This document shows, piece by piece, positions 1 through 10,431 of a stretch of DNA of 64,000 nt (positions are counted from its first letter, which is position 1; each line of letters opens with the position of its first letter). A program made the translations under genes and the position numbers. The notes under the pieces were generated by a model. That model was given only the letters and a program-made list of their open reading frames with translations, had not been told where the DNA came from and made no database searches. The DNA lies in the NCBI GenBank assembly GCA_947579605.1, contig OX388320.1:1488001-1552000 (forward strand), in the 5' to 3' direction. This stretch comes from Athripsodes cinereus (Eukaryota; Arthropoda; Insecta; Trichoptera; Leptoceridae).

Positions 1-94
1 TTGATATTATTTAGTCTTAGAAAAATCATTGTTTTGTATAAAAGTTTTGGAAACTTATATTATAGGTACCCTCACGCCATATCCCAAGTAGTGT

Positions 95-360
95 TTTTCT
101 ATACTTTTTTCGCATTTTTTACATTTATGCAATTTCGCGTACATGTCCACCACTTTTCTTACTCAACACGTAGTTCTCGGATTTGCTCGTTTTCTTCTAT
201 CCCGTCTTTCAGATATAAATACTCTTTTTGTCATCCTTTCTTCATTTGCTCTAAATGTCCAAACCGTCACAGCTGATTAGCACGCTTTCATCCATAACAA
301 TCCTCTCAAATCTGCTCAATCGGCTAATATCCTTCCTTATTCCTCTCTCACGTAACGTTT
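95..360 (-). pseudogene. Decayed LINE ORF2 C-terminal relic
   Basis: On the minus strand broken frames read like the end of insect LINE ORF2 proteins, where a segment of the type 'RFGHVERM...RLTKR...RRPRGRP' is usual. Here I see RLSRFERIVMDES followed by basic KKS/KTG/KKTSK segments, with in-frame stops. Low similarity and many stops keep the confidence low. Confidence 0.3.
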
Positions 361-504
361 AAAACAAAATATTAATGAAATTGCAATACATCTATTCATT
401 TGTTATTGATTTATTAATTTGTTGATGTGATTATTTTTTTATTTTTTTTGTAAGATATATTAATCCTTGTTGATTGTATGTTTTTTTTTGGAGTATTTTT
501 AAAA

Positions 505-640
505 TATTTTTTACGCAGCTCGCCTCGATACAGGGCAACCTAGTGAGGCTGCTGCAACTTAATTGTAGCCAATTGATGATATATTTTCTCAACGTTTGTA
601 CATTGATATTGATTGAATAAAGTATTTATTATTTTAACAT
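505..640 (+). repeat. CR1/Jockey-like LINE 3' end
   Basis: The stretch around 'acagggcaacctagtgaggctgctgcaac' and the following 'attgatattgattgaataaag' resembles the 3' UTR of the better preserved LINE relic at 13080-13170 (acaggtgcattgtacctagtggggcagcaac). Probably a short 5'-truncated copy. Confidence 0.45.
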
Positions 641-1248
641 TATACATTTGGGAAAGATTTGCCAATTTACCTGACTCAAAAAGAAACGAAATAATTATGT
701 TTAATATTAAATTTTAATTATTTTAAAAAGAAAATATTTTTTAACGAACGTTTAGAATGAGGATTATTTACTTTAAAAAGAAAACTAATTCAAGTTTTAC
801 GTAGGCCTAAAATAATAAATGTTTTGTTAATCATATTATGTAAAACTTAAAATTCGTAGACTTTAATAAAACTAAAACATTTCAATTCGTAGAGAAATTA
901 ATTTCGTATGTCGTAACTATAACATTTAATTATTTACTTTTTACATTTTCCCAATGGTATTATTCTATGGTATTATATGTTGCCTTAAAGTTTATAATTA
1001 ATAAAGTAGCTTTTGTACTGAACAATATTTAAACTTTTGAACGTAAGCTTCTTATATATTTATTTAATTTTCCGAATCGCGTTGTACTTTAACACAAGTT
1101 TTTAAATTCATTTAACATTTATTGTAAACCTATTACTCTAGTCGTTCACACAATTTTACACTAAAAATTCAAAGATGAAACGTGCTACCTTTTCTGAAAT
1201 TGTTTACAAAGATAAAACTATTTATGTTATTCTTGTTTTAATTTCCAG

Positions 1249-1435
1249 ATTTCTTCACTTTTGATCATCGCCTTACTTGCGCAAGGACATGCGTACCAAT
1301 TCGACTCTAAGAAATTGGATCAAAAGATTGAAGAATCAGCTAGTTCTGAAGATAAGAAGAATGACAAAAGAGGAGCGACTGTTGAAATCCAGGCATCAGA
1401 ATCTGCATACATAACCCCAGCACCATCTGTTCAAC
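1249..1435 (+). CDS. Q/P/Y/H-rich secreted repetitive protein, first visible exon (signal peptide)
   Basis: First recognisable exon of a six-exon chain (1249-1435, 4712-4809, 20060-20179, 21064-21510, 24973-25068, 25305-25586) giving 409 residues plus stop. It follows a pyrimidine-rich acceptor (TTTCCAG) and reads in frame from its first base, starting with a hydrophobic stretch (SSLLIIALLAQGHA), the core and cleavage region of a signal peptide. A charged segment rich in Lys, Glu and Ser with a dibasic KR follows, then TPAPSVQ. It ends in phase 1 at a GTAAGG donor, matching the next acceptor. The start codon must lie in an upstream exon. A very short first exon carrying only the first few codons is common in insect cuticular protein genes, and I found no convincing one in 1-1248. 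The product is therefore exported, probably to an extracellular matrix such as cuticle or eggshell. No named cuticle domain (R&R, Tweedle) is visible, so the exact family is open. Confidence 0.75.
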
Positions 1436-1573
1436 GTAAGGATATCCAGAAATAAGATATTTTTTACAGAATCTATTTAATTGTTGAAGCGTGTCTGTGT
1501 TCACACTGTGAAAATTCATATTTAATAATTTATAAATAATCAAAACATATAATCATATATTTATTTAATGAGT

Positions 1574-1635
1574 TAAAACGTTAGAGTTTAAATAAATATA
1601 GTGAAAATATAACAGTGTTTTGATTATTTATAAAT
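1574..1635 (+). repeat. Short dispersed repeat, copy 1
   Basis: 'aaaacgttagagttt' followed by 'aataaatatagtgaa' and 'ataacagtgtttt' recurs at 26330-26390 with a few changes. It looks like the 3' end of a transposable element because both copies contain AATAAA. Confidence 0.5.
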
Positions 1636-2359
1636 TATTGAATCTATTTAAGATTTTCAGATCATTAATATTTTATCCAGAACCCTCGACAGACCGTATT
1701 TTTTATATTTTGTGATCCCTGCTTTATTCAAAAATATTATAATTGTCGTGTGCAAGCTTACCAACTTCTAAAAAAACAAGTATAATATTGATAATTCAGA
1801 CAATCTACGTGGTTTTTGGACGTCCGCATTTTCTCGCGTTTTTTTTCAGAAAGCTTCTTCGCCATTCTCATATCTTTTATCCGCTTTAATTATTTAATCC
1901 AACTCAACTACCTACTCGTATTATATTCACATTTTACTAGAATCGCTGAGTAGGAATAACATCTCTTAAAAAATATGAAACGTTTTCTTAATATAAGATA
2001 CTCGTATATTGTTGATTTTATAAAATCGTTATATTATTTCGAACATTGCGCAAAAACTAGCAGTTATTTAGCATGTTTGAAACAAAATCACACGTTTAGA
2101 GCCTATATCAATAAATAATTAACACTTTCAAAATGTCAAGATTACGCAATTGAAATATAATTTAATTTATTAAAAAAAACTATCATATAATCACAAAATC
2201 AATCTTTTAGATAATATAAAGTTTGAATAATTAAAATAGCTAGTATTTGGTAATAATTTAATCAAAATATGGCTTCTGTATCCTAGTCCCTTTTCCTACA
2301 TATTCTTCTCCTTTTTTCCTCCTCTTTCCTTTCTTTAAGATTTTCTTTGTGTGAAAGTT

Positions 2360-2513
2360 TCATGAAATTGGGTTAGTTGGAAGAAATCGCGCCTCTGCGA
2401 TAAACTCGCCCTCTGTATATTGATTGTATGATTGTCTTTGTTTAAAATGTATTTTTGTGTAAATTTGCTGGTTATCAATGTACAGTAAAGAATAAATAAA
2501 TAAATAAATAAAT
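2360..2513 (+). repeat. LINE/SINE 3' end with (TAAA)n tail
   Basis: Contains 'gttggaagaaatcgcgcctc', 'gataaactcgcc' and a tail of six AATA/TAAA units. The same signature occurs at 16597-16745 (minus), 32185-32340 and 32625-32762, marking one family with a fixed 3' end, as expected from 5'-truncated retroposition. Confidence 0.65.
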
Positions 2514-3284
2514 ATTTGAATAATTATGTTAGTTCATGGGCATCTTTATTAACGCGTCCCTTTTGTAGGTAGGTACACCTTTATCAGGCAAGTTACTCTA
2601 TGTAAATTTAAATTCTTTGAGCGTATTCTAAGACAAAAAAAATAATTAAAAATATTTTACGGTTTATCTTTAAATAATTAAAAAAGATTTGTCAAATTTA
2701 TATTCATTTAGAATACATGTTTTATATTTTCACGTTTTGTGATAACCACTTAATAGACCTGAATATTTTTAATCTAAGTATCTCCACTCGCATACAAGAG
2801 ACAAGTACTCAATACACTTTCTACAAACACAATATCAAACCTGTAGACATGTTTTGTTCCCTTTTCCACACATCCTTCACCTTTCTCCCCACACCCCTCA
2901 CCTCCAAGTGATTCTTATCATGCTTGGTCTCACTTTTAAACTTTTCTTAACATTACTCTTTTTTTAATATTCCATTTTTTTTTCAAACATAACAGAATTT
3001 TGTAAGTTTATTTTTTCTATCTATTATTAATAGTTTTTATTTGTATCTACTTATAATATGTTTCTAACTTTGTTTTTTTGTGCTAGCGATGGCTGTTTGT
3101 GCGATATGCTAGTGAGAATAGATAAATAAGGGGAATGTGCGATACTTAATTTTTTTCTGTTTTATATGTCGTATGCTTTTAGATTTATTTAAACTCACTC
3201 TATGCTCAAACATGCTTTTCAAACATTGTATTAGGTTAACTAGAAGACATTGCATTAAAGCAATATTTTTTTACAAAGATATAA

Positions 3285-3420
3285 TTATCTGGGTTTTGTT
3301 AAAAACCCAAATACAACCTTATACACAGTAAGCTAAAAGCTTGTGTCGTGAAAGGGGAGTTTGCCGGCACCTGGGTCGAACCGCGGTTTGAATGATTTAC
3401 TTAACTGTGGTACACGTTTG
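3285..3420 (+). repeat. Palindrome-bearing repeat (family C), copy 1
   Basis: Starts with the hairpin 'gggttttgttaaaaaccc', then 'aaatacaaccttatacac'. The same block recurs on the minus strand at 18692-18792 and in a short form at 39806-39850. The first two copies also share 'gggagttt' and 'gccgg'. Confidence 0.65.
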
Positions 3421-4711
3421 TGAGTGGCAGCTGAGTTATGAACGACTTATTTTTATTTTTGTAAACCATATTAAGAGTTGTTCTCTGTTTTGTACTTTTT
3501 ACCAATAAATAAAAATAAAATAAATCAGTTTCATTATGTATTGAATTGAACTAACTCAATATTTCGTGAGCGAAATCGAGCTCAAAGTTAATTTATTATT
3601 TGTACACCAAGCTTAGTTATGTAAACATAATATAGTATTAATAATATTTTTAATGTGTTGATTTCAATGAACTACTGTTTTAACCTGAGGCCTTACGTAG
3701 AGAAATTTAATGTTCTTTTACAAAACAAAACGAAATATATTATTTTCGTCCGTTGACACTGTCAATACACATTACATTAGTATAATAAATTGTTTGGAGT
3801 GATTAATGACAAACATAATCTGAAACTAGTTTTCTGTAACGAAGTTCTTTTGAGTTACCATTTAGCATACAGTTATCATTTCAACTCTTATTCATATTAT
3901 TTGTAAACTTACATTCACTTTTTTATGTAAGAGAATTTTTGTATTGTTTTTACTACCCATGTTACATCATAATTGTTTTTAGAATATTTTTACGGTTTTT
4001 GTTTATCTTTATTATAATTTTTTATGCAACTGGTAATCAATCATTATATTTGAATAATTTGCAAGTCTGTTTGATGAAATAATTCGATTTACAAAGTATG
4101 AAAGTGTAAAGTAATAAATTAATATTTTACTGTTGGATTTATTTTATTTATTAACAATTCACGGCGCTGGATTTTTACATGTAGAAAATTAACATAGATA
4201 ATTCATATAATGTACATATAAGTATAATGAATAAGGACACAACAGTTTACTTAAAAGTCAACAAAATAACAAAAAAAACTAAACAATTATCAATATCACA
4301 GCATTCACTATGAAAAAAAAAAATCAATGGATCACATGTCAATAGTAGGTATTCTAGTCAAATTTTCAATAAACACCGAGGGGTATCCATCCATGTGAGT
4401 ACCTACTTCAAGTAAAAATAATTGGGTTGTCTATTTATGTTATTCATGTCAATTCATATTATTTTATTTATGCAGTTAATAAAATTTGATAATAGAATAA
4501 TACATTTATATAAATGTTTGCTGAAATGAAAAATACGGGCATATTGCCTAAATAATAAATTGCTTCCAGTCTTCTTTTGAATATTCAAAGTAGGTAAATA
4601 GTTATTATAGAATTATTATGTCTTTTTAGAACCAAAATTCTTAAACCGATTACTTCAGTTATGTCCTTTATTGCACAAATTCTATAATCAAATATTTCAA
4701 ATCCTTTTCAG

Positions 4712-4809
4712 TTTCCCATGGACCCACAATAGTTCCAGCTGTGTCCATTACTCCAGGAATTGTCTATGCTCAGCAGAAACAAATTGTTGCGACTGCATCT
4801 CCTTCACAA
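4712..4809 (+). CDS. Q/P/Y/H-rich secreted protein, second visible exon
   Basis: 98 bp between a TTTTCAG acceptor and a CAA|GTAAGT donor. It enters in phase 1, completing a Leu codon with the previous exon, and leaves in phase 0. It encodes a Val/Pro/Thr/Gln-rich stretch (GPTIVPAVSITPGIVYAQQ and on to SPSQ) of low complexity, typical of insect matrix proteins. The phase match on both sides is the main support. From here on, every exon of the gene is a multiple of three and begins with a GTT valine codon. Confidence 0.75.
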
Positions 4810-4954
4810 GTAAGTTTAAATTCATTTTTTGTTTAAATTCTTACTTCGAAGAAATTTTTTAATACATCCATATTATTTTCCCATATTTATTTACTGCTTC
4901 TGATCTTCTAGAAGGAAGAGAGCTGCCCTCTCTGTCCATAAAAGACTAATTATT

Positions 4955-5020
4955 ATAAATCTGACAATTTGTACAGTGCCGTATTGTGATTATATCACTT
5001 GAAGGGCGCTTTACAACATT
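4955..5020 (+). repeat. LINE 3' end with 'gccgt..gggcgctttac' signature
   Basis: The stretch 'gtgccgtattgtgattatat' plus 'gggcgctttacaacat' matches 61910-61970 and more loosely 54760-54800. It fits the terminal hairpin region of an L2/CR1-like LINE family. Confidence 0.5.
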
Positions 5021-5423
5021 AAAAAAAAATGATATTGCAAAATATAATTCATTACATTTCTTATAAAATTTTAATATTTATCTATTCCATTTACTTAAGC
5101 TATTACAATTTTAGATTCTTGACATAATATTACTAAGCTTTTTATGAACATTCTATAACTGACACTCCAATATTTTCATTTGTCTCCATTAAAAGAATAT
5201 ATTTTGATTCGCATAATATTATGTATACTTAAATGTTATTATTTGATTCCTGTTTATATTTTATTATTCATCAAATATTCTTCTTGCCTTGCCCCAACTG
5301 TGTTGTGAATAATTTTTTTGATTTGTTTTGTGTGTATTGTATAACATGGAAGAGACTCTCTCCGTGAATAGATAGATTAATATTTAATTAAAAAATTAGT
5401 AAATATTGAATCCTAAAAAATCC

Positions 5424-6015
5424 TAGTTCTAGAAAATCAAAATTACAGGTTCTATTATGATAAAACAATAATAACAGATAGACAAATACATCATAATAGA
5501 CCCGATTTAGTATTACATGATAAACGTAATAAAATAACGTACCTTATAGACATCGCTGTCCCAAATGCACATAATATACAAACAACCGTCGCAGAAAAAA
5601 TACGTAAATATACAGAACTAGCAGGAGAAATAAAAAATATTTGGCATTCTAGGTCCGTTTATATATTACCTTTAGCCATGTCAGCTACAGGGGTAACTCC
5701 GAAATCTTTAATAAATAATTTACAAAAATTAGATTTGCCGGTTAATTTGTACATTAAAATTCAAAAATCTATTATAATAAACACTTGTAATATTGTAAAA
5801 AAGTTTTTGAACACAGATATTTCAGGCACAATGCTGGTATTTTGAACCCGCGTTCTGAGCCTAATCCTTTGATATCCTATATATCTGGATAGGTGAATTT
5901 TTCCCGGCATTAGACTGTTAAGTTTTTGTGTGACCATGACTGATCATATGGAGACTTATCTGGTTGTATAATGCTGAGAAGTGTGGATGGCAATTCTGCC
6001 GCCGCGTAAAACAAA
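5424..6015 (+). pseudogene. R4/Dong-type LINE, 5'-truncated 3' end
   Basis: An open frame from about 5424 to a TGA at 5843-5845 encodes the C-terminal restriction-like endonuclease region of an R4/Dong-type LINE: ENQNYRFYYDKTIITDR, then RPDLVLHDK...ITYLIDIAVP (the R/K-PD...D catalytic signature), then ATGVTPKSL and the conserved tail NTCNIVKKFL. A 160-bp 3' UTR follows, ending near 'gccgccgcgtaaaac'. The same protein and 3' UTR occur inverted at 62467-63601. The copy is truncated upstream, losing RT and zinc-finger regions, so it is dead. Confidence 0.75.
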
Positions 6016-6690
6016 AAGAGGTAGTTTCTAAGTTTTGAACAAAACGAGGTCACATTTTAAAAAATTCAAATAAAATATCACCTTGAACGGCGATTCAAGT
6101 TTTACCTACTCGCCATCAAAAATTTAACAAGAATTTTGATTAGAACCAATTTGTTCATGAACAAAAAAAGCAATTTCTGTTGAACAAATTCCAAAGGGAA
6201 ACAGAAATAAAACTGCTTAATTCATAATTTAGTTTTTTAACGGACAAAAAATTAAATTTAACTTTAGTGAACAATTTTTAATTTCTCTTGAGAGAATGAT
6301 TTTAATCTTTTCAAGTGGTTAAATATTAACATTGTTATAGTGAGTAAGGATTTATCTCCTGATACGTAGGAACTTAATTTTCTTATTTTGTTATTTCTGT
6401 TATAAATTGAACATAATTAATTATTTGATTAATAAGACAACTTCTACTTTACCATCACGGTTTATCCTGTAAGTGAGGTAGCCAGCAGACCACCTTAAAA
6501 AAATATAAATTATCTTATAGGTTGGTACATTTATTATGGTTTTTACAAATCAGACCTTTAATAAAATATTGAAAAAATAGTATTGGCGATGATGGCATCA
6601 ATCACAAGTGGAATGGCGAGTAGAAACAAATATGCTTGTCGTCCTTTCTGTGTCAATAGAAATAAGACATTGAATATGGGTGGTATACAT

Positions 6691-6941
6691 CTACTACTAC
6701 TACTATACCATCACGGCATATCCCACAAGTGGGGTAGCCAGCAGACCAACTGCATATAAAACATGCAAGCTGTCTTCTCCGTGCCTATATAAAATCAAGA
6801 CATTCAGGATGGGTGGCAAACCTCATCGCTGAATTTAAGATGTAAAGTGTCTTATTTTTTCGAACACCTGCCTTTTACAGGACACTCGAAAACTTATGGA
6901 GAAGAGTGGGAGACCAATTCTTTACCGGGTGTTCCACGGGA
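6691..6941 (+). repeat. Dispersed repeat family A, near full-length copy
   Basis: Begins with (CTA)n then 'accatcacggcatatcccac', continues 'ggggtagccagcagacc', 'aagacattcaggatgggtgg', 'ctgccttttacaggacac' and ends 'accgggtgttccacggg'. About 250 bp. Some twenty copies lie in this window in both orientations. The triplet tract at one end suggests a retroposon tail (read on the minus strand). No coding capacity and no clear tRNA head. Class unknown. Confidence 0.8.
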
Positions 6942-7086
6942 TGGTATACATTAAAGCATTCAATTAGTATTTTTATTATATTTTAATACAAATCGAGTTT
7001 GCCATAGGTACATATAAAATTTTATAGGTTGAAGTAATTTTTTAAAATTTCAATCCTAGGAAATAAGCGTGAATACTGAGATAATT

Positions 7087-7358
7087 TAACATAACAGACA
7101 TTTCACACAGACCGAGCTAGTCTCAAATTATGATATGAAATTATAATATAAATTATGATACTATGATATGAATCTTGTATTATGGGTACCAACGCGAGGA
7201 TATACATAATAAACATGCACTAAATACTCATACATGTAACACCCAAACCCAGGACAATTTGAAAAAGATCATTCTATATTTTACCCTGACAGTAAATCGA
7301 ATCTAGAACCTAGCGATTCAAAGGCAAGAGCGTTAGCTCCACGCCACACCGGCCGCCA
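7087..7358 (-). repeat. tRNA-derived SINE, copy with degraded head
   Basis: Reverse-oriented copy of the SINE described at 9773. The tRNA-like head is at the right end ('ggccggtgtggcg...' on the minus strand). Box B is mutated and an AT-rich insertion separates parts of the body. Confidence 0.7.
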
Positions 7359-7797
7359 CTTTAATTAAAAAAAGGCGTTTATCATTTAAAAATTACGTCA
7401 TAATAATGTAAGAAATAAAATGTTGCATAATCAGGTTACATGATTGTGTGGACATGCGTGATACAATGAATCATTATGATTACGCAATCAGGTATTTCCT
7501 AGGCAATTATTATACATAGTTACCTAGTTTATAAATGACACAGGATATTGCGTTGCGACGATGTGTGTAATTTAATTATTAGAAATACACAATATTATGC
7601 GGTGTTACATATATAATTATAATGATAGCTAAAATATAATTACTTCCCTTAAATTAATAATATTTAATTAGATCAGGAAGTATAATATTATTGTTATCAT
7701 TATAATTTAAAACAGGTAAATATGGTCTTAAAGTGATACATTAATTTCACAATACTCGATCTTATTTGATAAACAATTAATATAGAATTAATAATTC

Positions 7798-7933
7798 TTC
7801 TTATTATCTGTTCCACGGAGTCTTATTATCTGTTCCACGGAGTCTTATTATCTGTTCCACGGAGTCTTATTATCTGTTCCACGGAGTCTTATTATCTGTT
7901 CCACGGAGTCTTATTATATGTTCCACGGAGTCC
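7798..7933 (+). repeat. 22-bp minisatellite, six units
   Basis: Six head-to-tail units of 'ttattatctgttccacgg' plus 'agtc' at exact 22-bp spacing; the sixth unit has one change (atctg to atatg). The array abuts a minus-strand family A fragment (about 7930-8015), and 'ttccacgg' is the terminal sequence of family A, so the array probably arose by slippage at the end of that element. Confidence 0.95.
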
Positions 7934-9109
7934 CCCGGTAAAAATATGTCTCCCACTCTTTTCTGTCATTTTAAGAGTTTTTCGTAAAAGGGGAAGTTTT
8001 TGAAAAGACTACCTCGGGGTGGAATGCCAGGGCATGTAAAATTTTCAATATAACATCCTCATTCTTTATTCACATGTTTTTAAATGTAACATTCTCTGAA
8101 GACATTTATGTATTTTCAAAATGCTTAGCGACTGTTTTGATGTTGCCTGTCTTCTTACATAATTGACAATAATTTTTGGGAAATATTTTGATTGAATTGG
8201 TTACGAATTTTAAATCAAAAATATTTCTTGCACATCGTTCTGAAATGACAACGAAAAAAATATGAAAAAATCCATATTGAAAACAAATAAAATATATTAT
8301 TGCATGTAATAAAATTACGAATTCTATTCACATTGTCGGCTTTTCCCTTCAATGTCAACCAATTCATATTTGTACAAGGTACTTATTTACTAAAGCTCTT
8401 ATCATACGATACAAAAAGCATCGGAGATTTGTCGGAGAGCTTTTATATTACTTTTCTTTCGTTGAATTATTTTTAGATTGTAAGTCCGAGATTCTACAAT
8501 CAGGCTTCCTCCTGATCATCTCAAATTATATATTTCGCATTGTAGGTTTTTTGACGTGTGAGTCAATACAGGGATGAACCAATTCGTATGATACTAATCC
8601 GCGATGCATGTCTCACCAACAAAACTGTGCCTATCATACAAGAATTGGTAGTACAAAAATAAGACTGAAAAAATCATAAATGCTCTTTTATTTGTTGTAC
8701 AGTGTTGTCAAAATAATGTCTGACATTTACAACATGCCTAACAGTCTAAAAATAAAACAGGGTGGGTATGCACTATGAAAAACAGATTTAGTAGAAAACA
8801 ACGGTATTTTTTTGTTGTTCATACATACATACATACGTGACGTGACTTTAATTTTGGATTTGTGAATGATAAGAAACAAATGAGTGAACCTTACGTAGTA
8901 TTTTTATTTTAAGAATATGTATGAATGAGATGTAAACGATCGTACAACAATGATGATTATTCAGATGTATTGTAAACATTGTATCATTCTTTAAAAATAG
9001 AAGAAGGCAAAGAATAAAGTCTCCTATAAAAGGCAGGTGTTTCAAATTCAGCGATGAGGTATGTCAATCATCCCAAATCCCTATTTTTTCATATTGTAGA
9101 AAGTAAAGA

Positions 9110-9205
9110 TAGTATCGACAAGAGATCCATCTCATACCCGGATATCTCAGGAGTCATATGTAGACTCTTTTTATCTGCACATTCAAACCAAAATTGTCAT
9201 ACAGA
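9110..9205 (-). repeat. Family D repeat, copy
   Basis: On the minus strand reads 'gacaattttggtttgaatgt', 'gactcctgagatatccggg'. This matches the right half of the family D copy at 57565-57745. Confidence 0.6.
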
Positions 9206-9772
9206 AGGGCCAATATTCTGAATCTTAATGAACTAACTAACTAAAAAGTTGATTAATATTTGTTATTCTGTAGTATTCAGCATTAGTTATGAACTATAAA
9301 CTCGAGAACCACCAAGTGCAAACGGTAAAATCTATGGGACAAACTAATATTAGTCAGTGATGCCGCAATACAAAATGTTTTTCACGTTCCGATTTACACT
9401 TCTGGCAACAATTTAATAGTTGTCGCGCGTGAAAATTGTGAAATGTCAGATTTGCCGATATATTTTGGCGTTCGTATTTGCGTAGGTGGTGGTGTAATTT
9501 TACAATTTAGTTGCGAGGGCCCTAAAAATATCAATTTTTACTTTTAATTGAAAAAAACAACTTAACACTTCCAAAATATAGCAATATTCTGCGGTAAAAT
9601 GACAGCAACTAATAATATTCGCACATTAAAAGTCGCGAATAAAATTCTGCCAAATCCAACTTATTTTAGTCGTCGGCTGTCAATTAAAATTTCATTCTGA
9701 ATACGAAATCCATAGATTCTCGAAATTTATAGTTGTACTAAGGTGTCAAAATGAACTAATGAACTAAATTTG

Positions 9773-10029
9773 ACGACCGGTGTGGCGCGGAGGTTAACGC
9801 ACTTGCCTTTGAGTCACAAGGTCCCGGGTTCGATTCCCGGCCAGGGCAAAATGAAGAATGACCTTTTTCAAATTATCCTGGGTCTGGGTGTTACATGTAT
9901 ATGTGTTTAGTGCATTGTATATGTGTATCGCCGTGTTAGTACCCATAATACAAGATTCATATCTTAGTTTGGGACTAGCTCGGTCTGTGTGAATTGTCTA
10001 TACGTGTTATGTTATGTTATGTTATGTTA
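9773..10029 (+). repeat. tRNA-derived SINE, full-length copy
   Basis: The head is tRNA-like with a good internal RNA polymerase III promoter: box A region 'tggcgcggaggttaacg' and a perfect box B 'ggttcgattcc'. A unique body (from 'cctgggtctgggtgttacat' to 'gggactagctcggtctgtgt') and a (GTTAT)n tail follow. Other copies: 7087-7358 and 18108-18340 (both minus), and a headless one at 15768-15945. 'taaatt' on both sides may be a target duplication. Confidence 0.9.
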
Positions 10030-10183
10030 AATTAGTACGGAAAACTGTGAATACGAATGAGGACTAATTATCATGACTCAACTATCTCCTCACACTTAGT
10101 TAGTGCAACTAAACTATTTTATGATTCAGAATTGGCCATAGTATAGATAGTAGTAGGTAGTACTTAGGAACTTATTTCTTAGA

Positions 10184-10431
10184 ATGCCATCACGGCATTG
10201 CCTAAAAATGGGGTACCCAGCAGACTAGTGCCATGTAATGAAAATGCAAGCTGTCTTCTACATGCCAATAATGATTTAACTCATTCAGGATGAGTGGCAT
10301 ATCTTAGCATTGCTGATTTTAAAATGCAAAAAGTATTTTTTAGCATCTGCCTTTAACAGAGTGGAGAAAAGTCGAATTAAGTACTTCCAGAAAACAGTCG
10401 GAAATCTGCAATTTGCTTAGTGCTCCGCGAA
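10184..10431 (+). repeat. Family A repeat, diverged copy
   Basis: Recognised by 'gccatcacggcat', 'catgcaagctgtcttcta', 'cattcaggatgagtggc' and 'tgctccgcg' in the family order. Older than the 6691 copy. Confidence 0.7.

Larger units (their letters stand above)
1..1248. other. Left edge: probable intron or upstream region, two repeat relics
   Basis: AT-rich sequence before the first visible exon. It holds a decayed minus-strand LINE tail (95-360) and a short CR1/Jockey-like 3' end (about 505-640). The rest is unremarkable. No start-codon exon with a matching phase-0 donor was recognised. Confidence 0.5.
1436..4711 (+). other. Intron between visible exons 1 and 2
   Basis: 3.3 kb AT-rich intron. 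It contains a repeat copy at 1574-1635 (also at 26330-26390), a LINE 3' end with (TAAA)n tail at 2360-2513, and a palindrome-bearing repeat at 3285-3420. Nothing else is recognisable. Confidence 0.6.

Noticed and set aside
1174..1188. ATGAAACGT as the missing first exon of the repetitive protein gene
   Set aside because: A GT follows ATGAAAC, but this would be phase 1 and the next exon needs phase 0; it is also only about 70 bp before the acceptor.
7798..7933. CRISPR-like array
   Set aside because: The 22-bp units are head to tail without spacers, in a eukaryotic genome; a minisatellite.
9781..9850. Functional tRNA gene
   Set aside because: Box A and B are good, but the stems do not form a proper cloverleaf by eye and the sequence continues into a SINE body with other copies.
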